This document shows, in pieces, positions 31,840 through 41,783 of a stretch of DNA of 64,000 nt (the first letter of the stretch is position 1; each line of letters begins with the position of its first letter). The position numbers and the translations under genes were made by a program. The notes below the pieces were generated by a model. The model worked only from the letters and a program-made list of their open reading frames with translations. It made no database searches and was not told the origin of the DNA. This DNA is from Desulfuromonadales bacterium (GTDB lineage Bacteria > Desulfobacterota > Desulfuromonadia > Desulfuromonadales > JAGXHI01). Where the stretch lies: NCBI GenBank assembly GCA_024636295.1, contig JAGXHI010000046.1:39998-103997 (forward strand), in the 5' to 3' direction.

Positions 31840-32682
31840 TCAGTATCCACGCAGGGAACGCCTGACTTGGATATCAAAAAGCTGCACGTCCTGTTCGTTT
31901 TTCAGCAGCGCCCCATGGAACGGAGGCATTTTTTTGTCATCCCTGCTTTTTTTCAAAGTCTCGGGCGGGACGTCTTCCCGGGTCAGGATATGAAGCCAGT
32001 CCAGAAGCTCGGAAGTGGAGGGTTTTTTCTTGAGCCCTGAAATCTCCCGAATTCCGAAGAAAACCTCCATGGCTTCCTTCAGAAGCTTTTTCTTCAAATC
32101 CGGGTAATGAGCATGGACGATCTTCTGCATCGTTTCATGATCCGGAAACCGGATGTAATGGAAGAAGCACCGGCGCAGAAAAGCATCGGGAAGTTCCTTT
32201 TCATTGTTGCTGGTGATGATGATAATGGGCCTGTTTCTTGCGACGATCGTCTGCCTGGTTTCGTAGACGTAGAACTCCATCCGGTCGAGTTCCTGAAGCA
32301 GGTCGTTGGGGAACTCGATATCCGCCTTATCGACCTCATCGATCAGCAGGACGGGCTGCTCCTCCGACTCGAACGCCTCCCATAACTTGCCCTTGATGAT
32401 GTAGTTTGCGATGTCATGGACCCGGTCGTCTCCGAGTTGGGAGTCCCGGAGGCGCGAGACCGCATCGTATTCATAAAGTCCCTGTTGCGCCTTGGTGGTC
32501 GATTTGATGTGCCACTGGAAGAGGGTTTTTCCCAGCCCCCTGGCCACCTCTTCGGCGAGCATGGTTTTCCCAGTGCCAGGCTCACCCTTGATGAGCAGGG
32601 GCCGCCCCAGAACAATGGCTGCGTTGACCGCAAGCATCAGGTCTTCGGTGGCGATGTAGGAATCGGTTCCGGTAAAGCTCAT
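31840..32682 (-). CDS. MoxR-family AAA+ ATPase, CoxD-like
   Basis: The protein has 280 residues with Walker A GEPGTGKT (about 36-43), Walker B VLLIDEVDKAD, sensor-1 IIIITSNNEKELPDAFLRRCFFHYIRFP with the arginine finger, and a short C-terminal lid. It partners the VWA protein downstream. The pair follows a VOC protein, a quinone oxidoreductase and an acyl-CoA carboxylase in the same direction, so the client may be one of these cluster enzymes. Confidence 0.9.
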   Translation of the reverse strand: MSFTGTDSYIATEDLMLAVNAAIVLGRPLLIKGEPGTGKTMLAEEVARGLGKTLFQWHIKSTTKAQQGLYEYDAVSRLRDSQLGDDRVHDIANYIIKGKLWEAFESEEQPVLLIDEVDKADIEFPNDLLQELDRMEFYVYETRQTIVARNRPIIIITSNNEKELPDAFLRRCFFHYIRFPDHETMQKIVHAHYPDLKKKLLKEAMEVFFGIREISGLKKKPSTSELLDWLHILTREDVPPETLKKSRDDKKMPPFHGALLKNEQDVQLFDIQVRRSLRGY

Positions 32683-32725
32683 GTTGTCATCCCGTTAATT
32701 TGAAATCCGGTTCATGTTGGAAAAA

Positions 32726-33130
32726 TCAGTCGATTTTCAGGAATTCGACCCAGTTGCCGTCCGGGTCCTCCACCATGGCGATGGTGATGCCGGGGCGAAT
32801 CTCCGATTTCGGAATCACGATTTTGTATCCGGCCTCGCTGCATCGTTCGACCATCTCTTCGAGATTGGAAATGGAGAGGGTGAAATATCGATACCCGGTG
32901 GCGCCCCCGATTCCTCCCGGAGGAGATCCGGCGCGGGGAGGCTTTCCGTTGACCACGATTTTAACCAGACTGCCGCCGCACTCCAGGCGGTACATCCGGC
33001 CGTCTCGGGGCATCGCCATTTCCCCCTGCATTTTCAGACCCAGGGTGTCGCGGTAGAAGGCCAGCATCTTTTCCGGCTCGGTGGTCACGATACCGAGATC
33101 GATCGAGTCTTTTGTCAGGTTGACGGACAT
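32726..33130 (-). CDS. VOC (glyoxalase/bleomycin-resistance) superfamily protein
   Basis: The protein has 134 residues made of two beta-alpha-beta-beta-beta units: IDLGIVTTEPEKMLAFYRDTLGLKM at the start and IAMVEDPDGNWVEFLKID at the end, with the C-terminal glutamate (WVEF) as a metal ligand. The N-terminal histidine ligand position is occupied by aspartate (SIDLGI), so metal binding may be changed. Roles in the family include glyoxalase, epimerase and dioxygenase; the neighbouring acyl-CoA carboxylase would suit an acyl-CoA epimerase, but the sequence is too short to decide. Confidence 0.75.
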   Translation of the reverse strand: MSVNLTKDSIDLGIVTTEPEKMLAFYRDTLGLKMQGEMAMPRDGRMYRLECGGSLVKIVVNGKPPRAGSPPGGIGGATGYRYFTLSISNLEEMVERCSEAGYKIVIPKSEIRPGITIAMVEDPDGNWVEFLKID

Positions 33131-33278
33131 TTGATCCTCCTTGGGTTTTTCCGGCGCGAAGTTCGCGCCGGAAGGCTGATTTCAGCACGGAGCACGGAAG
33201 CAGGGAGAAATAATTTCATGCAAAATCTTGTCTCCATATCCCGTGACCTCGGTGAAACTGTATTCTGCGATTTTAGTA

Positions 33279-34262
33279 CTATTCCGAAACTTTTACTACA
33301 ACCTTGCCCATGGCCTCACGGCGAAGCAGGGTATTCAGGGCCTCGGCATATTGCTCGAGAGGAAAGACCGCTGAAACAAGGGGTTTGATATCTCCATCAA
33401 GAAAGAACCGCATCAATTCGCGGTTGTTTTCCTTGTTGACGCTGGGCTCCCGCTTGGTGAAGGATCCCCAGAAAACACCGACCACCTGGTAGCCTTTCAG
33501 CAGGGTCAGGTTGACGGGCAGTTTCGGAATCCGCCCAGAGGCGAAGCCGATAATCAGGAGGCGTCCGTTCCAGTTCATGAGCCGGGCGCCCTCGTCGAAG
33601 AGATCCCCGCCGACGGGGTCATAAAGTACATCCACCCCTTTTCCGTCGGTAAGTTCCTTGACGCGGTCCCTCAGAGATTCGGTGGAATAATTGATCAATT
33701 CATCGGCGCCGTGTTCCTTTGCGATCCGCAGTTTCTCTTCGGTGCTGGCGCCTGCGATTACCCGGGCGCCCATGGCCTTGCCCAGCTCGACTGCGGCCAG
33801 ACCGACTCCACCCGCGGCGCCCAGCACCAGGAGGGTTTCGCCAGGCTTGATCTGTGCACGCTGCTTCAGGGCGTGATAGGACGTGCCGTAAGTTAGAATA
33901 AACCCGGCCGCGGTCGGGAAATCCATCTCATCCGGAATGGCGAAAGCTGCCGACTCCGGAACCACCACCTCCTCGGCGAGGCCTCCCGCTGAAGACGTCA
34001 TGGCCAGGACCCGGTCGCCGGGCTTGAAGCGGGTAACGCCCTCACCGATCTCCTTGATCACTCCCGAAACTTCGGAGCCGGGCGAGAAAGGCATTTCGGG
34101 CTTGGCCTGGTATTTTCCTTCAATGATCAGGGTATCGGGGAAATTGATGCCGCAGGCGCGGACGGCGATTCGAACATGGCCCCCGGACAGGGGAGGCGCG
34201 GAAATTTCCTCCAGAACCAGATTTTCAGGGGGACCGAAACTTTTGCATAGAACAGCTCGCAT
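33279..34262 (-). CDS. Zinc-independent quinone oxidoreductase (MDR family)
   Basis: The protein has 327 residues from MRAVLCKSFG; an ATG nine bases earlier (MNF-) sits almost on the AGGAG and is less likely. It has the GroES-like start with VRACGINFPDTLIIEGKYQ, the NADPH site LVLGAAGGVGLAAVELGKAMGARVIAGAST, and lacks the zinc cysteines. It reduces quinones, enones or enoyl-CoA-type substrates. It is one gene downstream of a dienoyl-CoA reductase-like protein in a carboxylase operon. Confidence 0.87.
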   Translation of the reverse strand: MRAVLCKSFGPPENLVLEEISAPPLSGGHVRIAVRACGINFPDTLIIEGKYQAKPEMPFSPGSEVSGVIKEIGEGVTRFKPGDRVLAMTSSAGGLAEEVVVPESAAFAIPDEMDFPTAAGFILTYGTSYHALKQRAQIKPGETLLVLGAAGGVGLAAVELGKAMGARVIAGASTEEKLRIAKEHGADELINYSTESLRDRVKELTDGKGVDVLYDPVGGDLFDEGARLMNWNGRLLIIGFASGRIPKLPVNLTLLKGYQVVGVFWGSFTKREPSVNKENNRELMRFFLDGDIKPLVSAVFPLEQYAEALNTLLRREAMGKVVVKVSE

Positions 34263-34303
34263 GAAATTCATTCTCCTCTTCTTTTAATTGGATTGGACCT
34301 GGA

Positions 34304-36310
34304 TCAGATTCCGTTTCCCGCCAGGAATCCCTGGTGCACCGCGTCGAAAGCCATGGCGATCTGCCTGGCGTCCCCCACGACGTGGGCGGGAATGGACCTC
34401 TTCTCCAGAATGGAAAACAGCGGATTGTGAGGTGCGGCGCCGGCCGCCAGAATGATGGTGTCGGCTTCGATCTCCTCGATGACGCCGTCGAGTTCGATTT
34501 TTACTCCGGTTGTGGTGATCTCAAGGGCCTTGGCACTGGACATCGCCAGGATGGAGCTCCGGGCCATCTCCTGAAGCATGACCCATCGGCTGCTCCGGCC
34601 GATGTCCCGGCCGATGCCGTCCGTCATTTCGATCAGGACGACCTCCTTGGCGCCCCGGGTCGCCAGTTCGTACAGGTATTCTGGACTCTCCGCCTTGTTG
34701 ACCAGGAGAAACTTCAGGGCCTCTCCCGAGAGAGTCCCCTTCTCAGCCAGGAAAAGGGCCGTTTCCACCCCCACGGCGCCGCCTCCGATCACCACGACTT
34801 TTCGGCCGGTGACGACCTTATCCTGAAGAACGTCCCAGGCCTGGACCACATTGGAGAGATTCGCCCCCGTGATGGGCGGGGTGACGGGCGTGGCGCCGGT
34901 GGCCAATATCACTTCGTCGGGATTTTCCTTTTTGATCAGCGCCTCGTCAACGGTCCGATGAAAGATGATCCGGACATTCCTCGCCCGAAGCTGCGCTTCC
35001 AGATCTCCGGCGAGTTGAGCGAACTCCTCCCGCCCGGGAGGAGCACCCGCCAGATGAAGCTGCCCGCCAAGTCGGCCGTTCTGCTCGTACAAGGTCACCT
35101 CGTGTCCCTTCTCCGAAGCGGAAAGGGCCGCGCTCATCCCGGCGGCGCCGCCGCCGACCACCATCACCCTTTTGGATGCGCCGGTTTTTTGCAGCAGGCG
35201 TTCCTGCTCATGACCGGCCTTTGGATTGCAGAGACATTCCACCGATTTCATTCTGAATAAATTATCGAAACATCCTTGGGCGCAGGCGATGCAGTGGGTG
35301 ATTTCACCTTCCCGTCCTTTTTGCGCCTTTTCCGGGAGGAAGGGATCGGCAATAAGAGCGCGCCCCATAGCCACCATATCACACATTCCGTCATCGATGG
35401 CTTCCCTGGCAACCTGAGGATCGTTGATCCGATGGCTGGCGATGACGGGAACGTTCACGGCCCTTTTGAATTCCCGGGGCAGGTAGGCGAAGGCGCCTCG
35501 GGGAACACACGTGACGATCTGCGGCACCCGCGCTTCATGCCAGCCGACATTGATGCAGAGGGCGTCCGCCGTGCCTTTTTCGACAAGGGTCCTGCCGAAG
35601 GCGACCAATTCCTGAGTCCCGACGCCTCCGGGCATGAACTCGTTGCCGTTCATGCGGACGAAAATAGGGAAATCGTCTCCGAGGCGGCGGCGTGCCGCCT
35701 GGACGATTTCGAGCCCGAAGCGCATCCGGTTTTCAAAGGATCCCCCGTACTTGTCTTCTCTGCGGTTTGTCAGGGGAGAGAGGAACTGGCTGATCAGATA
35801 GCCGGTGCCGCTGAGGATTTCCACGGCCTCGAATCCCGCCTCTTTTGCCCGCAAAGCCGCCCTTGCGAAGGATTCGATGATGTGGGGAATTTCTTCAATT
35901 TCCAGAGCGCGCGGCGTTTCCCGGGTCAGTTTGGAAGCGACTGCCGAGGGTGCTACAGGAGGACTGCCGTCCAGAAGAAGGGAATGGTTGTAGCGTCCAG
36001 AATGATTGAGCTGAATTCCGGCCCGGGCGCCGTTTTCTTTGATGGCCGCGGCAAGTCGGGTGAGGCCGGATACAAATTCGTCCCGATGGGCGCCGATGAA
36101 ATTTCCCGAACCGGAAAAATCATCGATGGTCGCATACCCGACGGTGATCATTCCAGCCCCGCCCCTGGCCCGTTCGGCATAGAATTCGACGAGCTGATCG
36201 GTCACCTGGAAATCCCTGGCCATGTTCAACTGCATGGCAGGCATGTAAATCCGATTTTTTATTTCGAGCCCGTTGATTTTTACGGGGGCGAAAAGCGGGT
36301 CTATTTTCAT
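34304..36310 (-). CDS. 2,4-dienoyl-CoA reductase-like FMN/FAD/iron-sulfur enzyme
   Basis: The protein has 668 residues. Residues 1-335 are an old-yellow-enzyme barrel (KIKNRIYMP-type opening, YAERARGGAGMITVG, LNHSGRYNH, FLSPLTNRREDKYGGS). A [4Fe-4S] site follows in CIACAQGC...VECLCNP (about 350-370). The rest has FAD and NAD(P)H Rossmann folds (VMVVGGGAAGMSAALSA and VVVIGGGAVGVETALFL). This is the FadH/trimethylamine dehydrogenase layout. It reduces a conjugated double bond in an acyl-CoA or related enone. It is 27 bases after the carboxylase beta gene in the minus-strand operon. Confidence 0.88.
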   Translation of the reverse strand: MKIDPLFAPVKINGLEIKNRIYMPAMQLNMARDFQVTDQLVEFYAERARGGAGMITVGYATIDDFSGSGNFIGAHRDEFVSGLTRLAAAIKENGARAGIQLNHSGRYNHSLLLDGSPPVAPSAVASKLTRETPRALEIEEIPHIIESFARAALRAKEAGFEAVEILSGTGYLISQFLSPLTNRREDKYGGSFENRMRFGLEIVQAARRRLGDDFPIFVRMNGNEFMPGGVGTQELVAFGRTLVEKGTADALCINVGWHEARVPQIVTCVPRGAFAYLPREFKRAVNVPVIASHRINDPQVAREAIDDGMCDMVAMGRALIADPFLPEKAQKGREGEITHCIACAQGCFDNLFRMKSVECLCNPKAGHEQERLLQKTGASKRVMVVGGGAAGMSAALSASEKGHEVTLYEQNGRLGGQLHLAGAPPGREEFAQLAGDLEAQLRARNVRIIFHRTVDEALIKKENPDEVILATGATPVTPPITGANLSNVVQAWDVLQDKVVTGRKVVVIGGGAVGVETALFLAEKGTLSGEALKFLLVNKAESPEYLYELATRGAKEVVLIEMTDGIGRDIGRSSRWVMLQEMARSSILAMSSAKALEITTTGVKIELDGVIEEIEADTIILAAGAAPHNPLFSILEKRSIPAHVVGDARQIAMAFDAVHQGFLAGNGI

Positions 36311-36337
36311 GTAAACTCCTAAAAAGAGATCTTTTGT

Positions 36338-37897
36338 TTACAGCATTCTCGGCCATCCGGCCAGCAGGCGCTGACTGAAGCCTCCCTCGCCATTGGACCC
36401 CCGGGCTCTTCGGAAGGCCCGGATGATCTGACGCCGCGTGTCCTTCGGGTGAATGATCTTATCGATGAGATTGAGGCCGGCGCCTTCCCAGGGTTCGCTC
36501 CCCTTATTCAGTTCGTCGATGTAGGCCTGGCGCAGCCCTTCCGGGTCCTCGCTGTTCTGAAGCTTTCGACCGTACATCACATTGACCGCCACCTCCGGGG
36601 CCATAAAGGAGATATCGGCCGTTGGCCAGGCGTAGAGCTGATCGCTCTGCATTCTTCCTCCGGACATATTGCAGTGCGCCATGCCGTAAGATTTGCGGAC
36701 AATTACGCTCACCCGGGGAACGGTGCTCCTGTGCAGCGCCTGGATGAACGCCATGATTTTCAATCCCAGCTTTCGTTCTTCTGCGGCTTTTCCCACCAGG
36801 AATCCCGGGGTGTCGTGAAGAAAGAGCAGGGGAATGTTGAAGGAATCGCAGAGGGTAATGAATCCGATGGCTTTTTCGCATGCTCCAGGGCCCATGGCCC
36901 CTGCGGTCACCATCGGATTATTAGCCAGTATCCCGGTGACATGCCCGTCGATGCGGGCAAGGGCCGTGATCAGGCTGCCGTCATAGAAGGGTTTCAGTTC
37001 AAGGACGCTGTCCTGGTCTGCTATCAACTCTATCAGGTGGTGCATGTCGTAGGCTTGCTTGGGATCCGCGGGAACGACATCCATGACAGTTTCCAGTTCC
37101 GACCGCGGGTCGTCGTCGCAGGGCGCCACGGGTGGAAGCTGACTCGATGAAGAAGGGAGATAGCTCAGTATCCGCCGGATCTTTAAAAGGCAATCGGATT
37201 CATTTTCCGCGAAAAGATCCACCAGGCCCGTCTCGTAAGCGTGCAGCTTCCATCCGCCCAGTTCCTCGTCCGTCGATTTCTCTCCCGTTGCGATGGTCAG
37301 AATGGATGAGCCGCCGACGGCCATGACCGTTCCCTTGACTTGGACGACGATGTCGGAGACCGAAGCCGTCCAGGTCGGTCCGCCGAAACATTCCCCCATG
37401 ATCGCGGTGATCAGAGGCGCGTTGCGATTTCTCGGGGGTCCCGAAATGGGATAGGTCATGCTCATCATCCCGTCCGATCCCATGATGTCGGGAATTCGGG
37501 CGCCTCCCGCATCCCCGAGGGTTACACACGGTATTCCCTTCCGCTGGGCGTATCCGGCCAGCCTGTGGGACTTGCCGACTCCGACGCGCCCGCCCGCTCC
37601 CGCCAGTACCGTCACATCATCCGCCGTCACGAGGATTTCGCGGTTATCCACCATCCCGAAACCGCAGATCTTGCCGTCAGCAGGGGTGACATCCTGGACT
37701 CCGGGCAGATCGCTGTGCGCAAGCATACCGTTTTCATCGAAGGTGCCGCGGTCAAGAAGCGCGTCGATTCGTTCGCGGGCGGTCAGACGGTTTTTACGAT
37801 GCTGCCGAAGGATTTTGTCCTCGCCCCCCATCCCAAGAGCCCAGGCTTCCTTTTCCTTCAGAACATCAATTTTATAAGGATCCCTTTTTGGGGTCAT
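36338..37897 (-). CDS. Biotin-dependent acyl-CoA carboxylase, carboxyltransferase (beta) subunit
   Basis: The protein has 519 residues from MTPKRDPYKID, with GGAG six bases upstream; the longer frame by ten codons overlaps the previous stop. It has both crotonase-like halves: KNRLTARERIDALLDRGTFDE, CVTLGDAGGARIPDIMG, and then FLHDTPGFLVGKAAEERKLGLKIMAF with VSVIVRKSYGMAHCNMSG. The subunit transfers CO2 from biotin to an acyl-CoA (propionyl-, methylcrotonyl- or geranyl-type). It is immediately downstream of the biotin carboxylase/carrier subunit. The acyl substrate is not decided by sequence. Confidence 0.9.
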   Translation of the reverse strand: MTPKRDPYKIDVLKEKEAWALGMGGEDKILRQHRKNRLTARERIDALLDRGTFDENGMLAHSDLPGVQDVTPADGKICGFGMVDNREILVTADDVTVLAGAGGRVGVGKSHRLAGYAQRKGIPCVTLGDAGGARIPDIMGSDGMMSMTYPISGPPRNRNAPLITAIMGECFGGPTWTASVSDIVVQVKGTVMAVGGSSILTIATGEKSTDEELGGWKLHAYETGLVDLFAENESDCLLKIRRILSYLPSSSSQLPPVAPCDDDPRSELETVMDVVPADPKQAYDMHHLIELIADQDSVLELKPFYDGSLITALARIDGHVTGILANNPMVTAGAMGPGACEKAIGFITLCDSFNIPLLFLHDTPGFLVGKAAEERKLGLKIMAFIQALHRSTVPRVSVIVRKSYGMAHCNMSGGRMQSDQLYAWPTADISFMAPEVAVNVMYGRKLQNSEDPEGLRQAYIDELNKGSEPWEGAGLNLIDKIIHPKDTRRQIIRAFRRARGSNGEGGFSQRLLAGWPRML

Positions 37898-37898
37898 T

Positions 37899-39887
37899 TC
37901 ATTCTCCGGCGGCTGAAGAAAGCGCATCGCTCCGCATGGGGTGGACGTCGATCAGAGTGGTTCCGGCATCCACCGAATCCCCCGTCCGGACGAAAAGTTC
38001 AGCGACCATTCCGTCCTCCGCGGCGACGGTGCTGTGCTCCATTTTCATGGACTCCATGACAATCAGCCGGTCCCCGCTCCTTACCTTCTGTCCTTCGCGC
38101 ACCAGCACGTCGACGATGCGTCCGGGCATGGCGGCAAAATAACTCCCTTCGGTCCGGGATCGGGAGGCGCTTGAAAAGCGCGAGGGAATCGTTAAAGTGC
38201 GATTTCCGAGATGAGGTGCATGAATAAAGAGGTTCTTCCCCTCGCGCGCCGCGGTATAGGAGGCGGCACGGCCGTCGACGGCCACTGTCAGTCGCTGTCC
38301 CTCTGGCGGAAAGAGAATTTCCAGACGGTGGCCGCGGTCCTGGAAAACCGCTTCGTAAATGGTCGGAGTATGCTCCAGGAGTATGACCTGGCGCCGGTCC
38401 CCTTCGATAACGATCGGCAGAGTCCTTCTGAAGGGCGGGGGATGTCCCGGGGGATGATTCCGGCCCAGGGCATCGACTAGCGCAGCCACCAGAATCAGGT
38501 CTGTTTCCGCTTCGCCGGGCGCGGGCAGGAGTTCTTCCAGGCGGCTTTCCACAAAGCGCGTAGTGGCGTCGCCGGCGAGAAACACCTCATGTGAAAGGAC
38601 CTTCAGAAGAAAGCTCTGGTTGGTTTTCAGCCCCAGGAGGACCGTATCTCTCAGGCCGCGCGTCATGGCGCGAAGGGCCCGGTTCCGGTTGTCTCCCCAG
38701 GCGATTAATTTGGCCAGCAGGGGGTCGTAATCCGGGGTGATTTTCATTCCCGCGGAAATCCCGGTATCAACCCGGATGTCCGATTTTTCCACAGGGTTCC
38801 AACAAAGCACTGTCCCGATCGCCGGTGTGAAATGATGTTCCGGATCTTCCGCGTAGAGCCGGCATTCGACGGCGTGTCCCCGCATTTCGATCTCGTCCTG
38901 ACGCAGAAGCAGCGGTCGGCCCTCGGCGATTTCAAGCTGAAGCCTCACCAGATCGAGACCGGTTACCGCCTCCGTGACGCCATGTTCCACCTGAAGACGG
39001 GTATTCATTTCCAGAAAATAAAAATTCTCCGATCCTGGAAGATCCTCTACGATGAATTCGATGGTGCCGAGGCCCGCATAGTCGACTGTTCTTGCGATCT
39101 CCACCGCGGCCCGGGCCATCCTCTCCCGGAGGCTGCCGGTCAGGAAAGGCGAAGGGGCTTCCTCGATGATTTTCTGCTGGCGCCGCTGGACGGAACATTC
39201 CCTCTCGAAACAATGGAGAACGTTTCCATGGTCATCTGCCAGAACCTGAATCTCGATATGACGTGCGGCGCTGATATACCGCTCAAGGATGACCGCATCG
39301 CTGCCGAAGGAGGAGCGGGCTTCGTTCCGGGCGGAGACGAGGGCTTCTGGAAAATCTTTTTCATTTTCCACCACCCGCATGCCCTTGCCGCCTCCGCCGA
39401 AGGCGGCCTTGATCAGAAGGGGATAGCCGATTTCCTCCGCCTCATGTTCAAGTCGTCCCTCGGACTGGTCATCCCCATAATATCCCGGGACGACAGGAAC
39501 TTTCGCCTTCAGAGCCAGATCCTTTGCGGAGGCCTTGGAGGCCATCACATTCATGGCTTTTGCCGGGGGGCCGATAAAGATAAGCCCGCGGTTGCGGCAG
39601 GACTCTGCAAATTCCGGATTTTCGGCGAAGAATCCATAGCCGGGGTGAATGGCATCGGCGCCGGTTGAAAGCGCCGCGTCCAGGATCTTCTCTTCGTTCA
39701 AATAGGATTCGGTCGCCGGGTTGGCCCCGATATGTACGGATTCGCCGGCCAATCTGACATGAAGGCTCTGCCGGTCCGCATCTGAATAGACTGCGACGGT
39801 GGAGATATTCATTTCATGACAGGCCTTGATGATCCGGACGGCGATTTCGCCCCGGTTGGCAATCAGAATCTTTTTTATTAAAGACAT
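37899..39887 (-). CDS. Acyl-CoA carboxylase alpha subunit (biotin carboxylase plus carrier)
   Basis: The protein has 662 residues from MSLIKKILIANRGEIAVRI; upstream codons to 39974 are not family-like. Residues 1-450 are biotin carboxylase with the ATP-grasp loop AAFGGGGKGMRVV and FLEMNTRLQVEHGVTE. The C-terminus is a biotinyl domain with the attachment lysine in VMESMKMEHS. It carboxylates its own biotin at the expense of ATP and bicarbonate and serves the beta subunit encoded next. No methylmalonyl-CoA mutase or methylglutaconyl hydratase is adjacent. Confidence 0.92.
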   Translation of the reverse strand: MSLIKKILIANRGEIAVRIIKACHEMNISTVAVYSDADRQSLHVRLAGESVHIGANPATESYLNEEKILDAALSTGADAIHPGYGFFAENPEFAESCRNRGLIFIGPPAKAMNVMASKASAKDLALKAKVPVVPGYYGDDQSEGRLEHEAEEIGYPLLIKAAFGGGGKGMRVVENEKDFPEALVSARNEARSSFGSDAVILERYISAARHIEIQVLADDHGNVLHCFERECSVQRRQQKIIEEAPSPFLTGSLRERMARAAVEIARTVDYAGLGTIEFIVEDLPGSENFYFLEMNTRLQVEHGVTEAVTGLDLVRLQLEIAEGRPLLLRQDEIEMRGHAVECRLYAEDPEHHFTPAIGTVLCWNPVEKSDIRVDTGISAGMKITPDYDPLLAKLIAWGDNRNRALRAMTRGLRDTVLLGLKTNQSFLLKVLSHEVFLAGDATTRFVESRLEELLPAPGEAETDLILVAALVDALGRNHPPGHPPPFRRTLPIVIEGDRRQVILLEHTPTIYEAVFQDRGHRLEILFPPEGQRLTVAVDGRAASYTAAREGKNLFIHAPHLGNRTLTIPSRFSSASRSRTEGSYFAAMPGRIVDVLVREGQKVRSGDRLIVMESMKMEHSTVAAEDGMVAELFVRTGDSVDAGTTLIDVHPMRSDALSSAAGE

Positions 39888-40028
39888 CGACAGGGTGTCG
39901 CAATTCCTGAATGTTCGAAAATTATCTGTCGTAACAGTGATATCACATTCGAGGCCAATGGGGAAGGCCTCCATTGGCCTGGGCCGGCATCTTCGGTGTG
40001 AAGTTGATATCCTCCCTGACCCAAGTGC

Positions 40029-40817
40029 TCAGCTCAATCCCCCTCCGACCAGCAATGCGCCGCCGTCCAGGGGAATGATGTTTCCAGTCATGTAGGCCCC
40101 GGCGCGTGAAGCCAGACAGATGGCCAGGCCGGCGATATCCTCCGGTTCCCCATAGCGATGCAGAGGGATGTTCTTGAGCTCGGCTTCGTAGGCTTCCCTG
40201 TTCTCGATGACATATGTGGTCATCTGGCTGGGAAAGCGTCCGGGGGCGATTGCGTTGACTGTGATGTGGTCATCGGCCAGTTCCTTGGCCAGCATGCAGG
40301 TGACCTGGTGGATAGCGGCCTTGCTCGCGCCATAGGCGTAAGCGCTCATGCTTTCGGCTACAAAGGCCGCGATCGACCCGATATTGATGATTCTGGCCGG
40401 GACCCCGGCCGTTCCCGACTTTTTAAGAAAAGGCAGAAGATCCCGGGTAAGATTGAAGACCGCCTTGACGTTGACGGACATGACCGTATCCCAGGCGTGA
40501 TCCGGGTATTCCTCAAGGGGCGCTCCCCAGGCTTTGCCAGCGTTGTTGACAAGGATGTCCAACCGGGATTCCCGGCTGCCGAAGTCGGAAACCAGAGCCT
40601 TGACCCCCTCTTCGGTGGAAAGGTCCGCCGGCAGCGCTATGCAGGTTCCCTGCCGGGAGAGTTCGCTGGCGGCTCTCTCGCAGGCTTGGGCCTTTCTCGA
40701 GGCGATATACACCTTGGCGCCCGACATCACATATCCGCGGGCGATCATCAGTCCGAGTCCCCGGGATCCTCCCGTGACCAGGGCGGTCTTGCCCTTGAGG
40801 GAAAATAGATCATTCAT
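40029..40817 (-). CDS. SDR oxidoreductase (gluconate dehydrogenase-like)
   Basis: The protein has 262 residues from MNDLFSLKGKTALVTGGSRGLG; the frame to 40937 lacks family similarity upstream. It has LVNNAG at about 91, the catalytic AYAYGASKAAIHQ and the C-terminal MTGNIIPLDGGALLVGG typical of NAD(P)-dependent SDRs. Substrate is unknown; it is placed upstream of the carboxylase genes and downstream of a second SDR, suggesting hydroxyacyl-CoA or alcohol oxidation in this pathway. Confidence 0.83.
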   Translation of the reverse strand: MNDLFSLKGKTALVTGGSRGLGLMIARGYVMSGAKVYIASRKAQACERAASELSRQGTCIALPADLSTEEGVKALVSDFGSRESRLDILVNNAGKAWGAPLEEYPDHAWDTVMSVNVKAVFNLTRDLLPFLKKSGTAGVPARIINIGSIAAFVAESMSAYAYGASKAAIHQVTCMLAKELADDHITVNAIAPGRFPSQMTTYVIENREAYEAELKNIPLHRYGEPEDIAGLAICLASRAGAYMTGNIIPLDGGALLVGGGLS

Positions 40818-41030
40818 CGAAAGTCCTTGTGAAAAATAAAACTCGCAGGAGGAATTCTTTCCTTTGGGTGCGGATCCGGTGCATGCGAATAACATTCGTG
40901 GGGCGAATCTCTTTTCACGCCTCGCTTGTACGGGCATGCGGAGTCACGGAGAATTTCTTGTTCAAGGGCTTTCTCCGTGTTCTCCGCCCTCAGCGGATTA
41001 TTGCACCCATTCTCGAATCCGGGCCGCTCT

Positions 41031-41783
41031 CTAGATCAGGGCTCCGCCGTCTACCGTAATGCAGCTGCCCGTCGTATAGGAGGACGCATCGGATGCGAGA
41101 TAAAGGACGGCGCCGGCCATTTCGATCGGTTGCGCGGTGCGCCCCAGGGGCAGAGTGGTCAGGACCCTCTTCAGAATCTCTTCGTTCGTGGTCAGCGCGG
41201 AGGCGAATTTCGTCTCCGTCAGCCCCGGCAGAAGGGCGTTGACCCTGATCTTGTCCCGTCCGCATTCCTTGGCAAAAGCTTTGGTCATGTTGATGACGGC
41301 CGCTTTGGTGATCGAATAGATGGCCTGCCCGATGCCGGGTGAAACACCGTTGATGGAGGCGACGTTGACGATGGTCCCGCCGTCCTGTTCCTTCATCATA
41401 CGTCCCGCCTGGACGGACATGAAAAAGTAGCCGCGAATATTGACATCGACGGTTTTTTGAAAGGCCCCCGGATCCGTGTCCAGAATGGGTCCGAAATAGG
41501 GATTGGTCGCCGCATTGTTCACGAGGATGTCGATTCTGCCATGGGCGCCTCGGATGTGTTCGAAAATCGCTGCGATCTGATCCATGTCTCCGATGTGGCA
41601 GGCAAAGGCCGAGGCGTCGCCTCCTTCTTCGCGGATTTTTTCGGCCACGACCCGGCAGTCATCGATTTTTCTGCTCGAGACGATGACATGGGCGCCTTGT
41701 CCCGCCAGGGTGCGGGCGATGGCTTCTCCGATTCCCCGGCTTGCGCCGGTGACCAGTGCAACTTTTCCTGTCAGGTCGAACAT
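41031..41783 (-). CDS. SDR oxidoreductase
   Basis: The protein has 250 residues from MFDLTGKVALVTGASRGIG; a GTG four codons upstream (41795) is an alternative start with comparable support. It has the cofactor motif, NNAATNPYFGP, the catalytic YSITKAAVINMTKAFA and the ending YTTGSCITVDGGALI. It is of the 3-oxoacyl reductase/hydroxyacyl dehydrogenase type and is encoded just downstream of the kinase-like gene. Similar kinase-dehydrogenase-SDR combinations occur in 4-hydroxy acid catabolism. Confidence 0.85.
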   Translation of the reverse strand: MFDLTGKVALVTGASRGIGEAIARTLAGQGAHVIVSSRKIDDCRVVAEKIREEGGDASAFACHIGDMDQIAAIFEHIRGAHGRIDILVNNAATNPYFGPILDTDPGAFQKTVDVNIRGYFFMSVQAGRMMKEQDGGTIVNVASINGVSPGIGQAIYSITKAAVINMTKAFAKECGRDKIRVNALLPGLTETKFASALTTNEEILKRVLTTLPLGRTAQPIEMAGAVLYLASDASSYTTGSCITVDGGALI

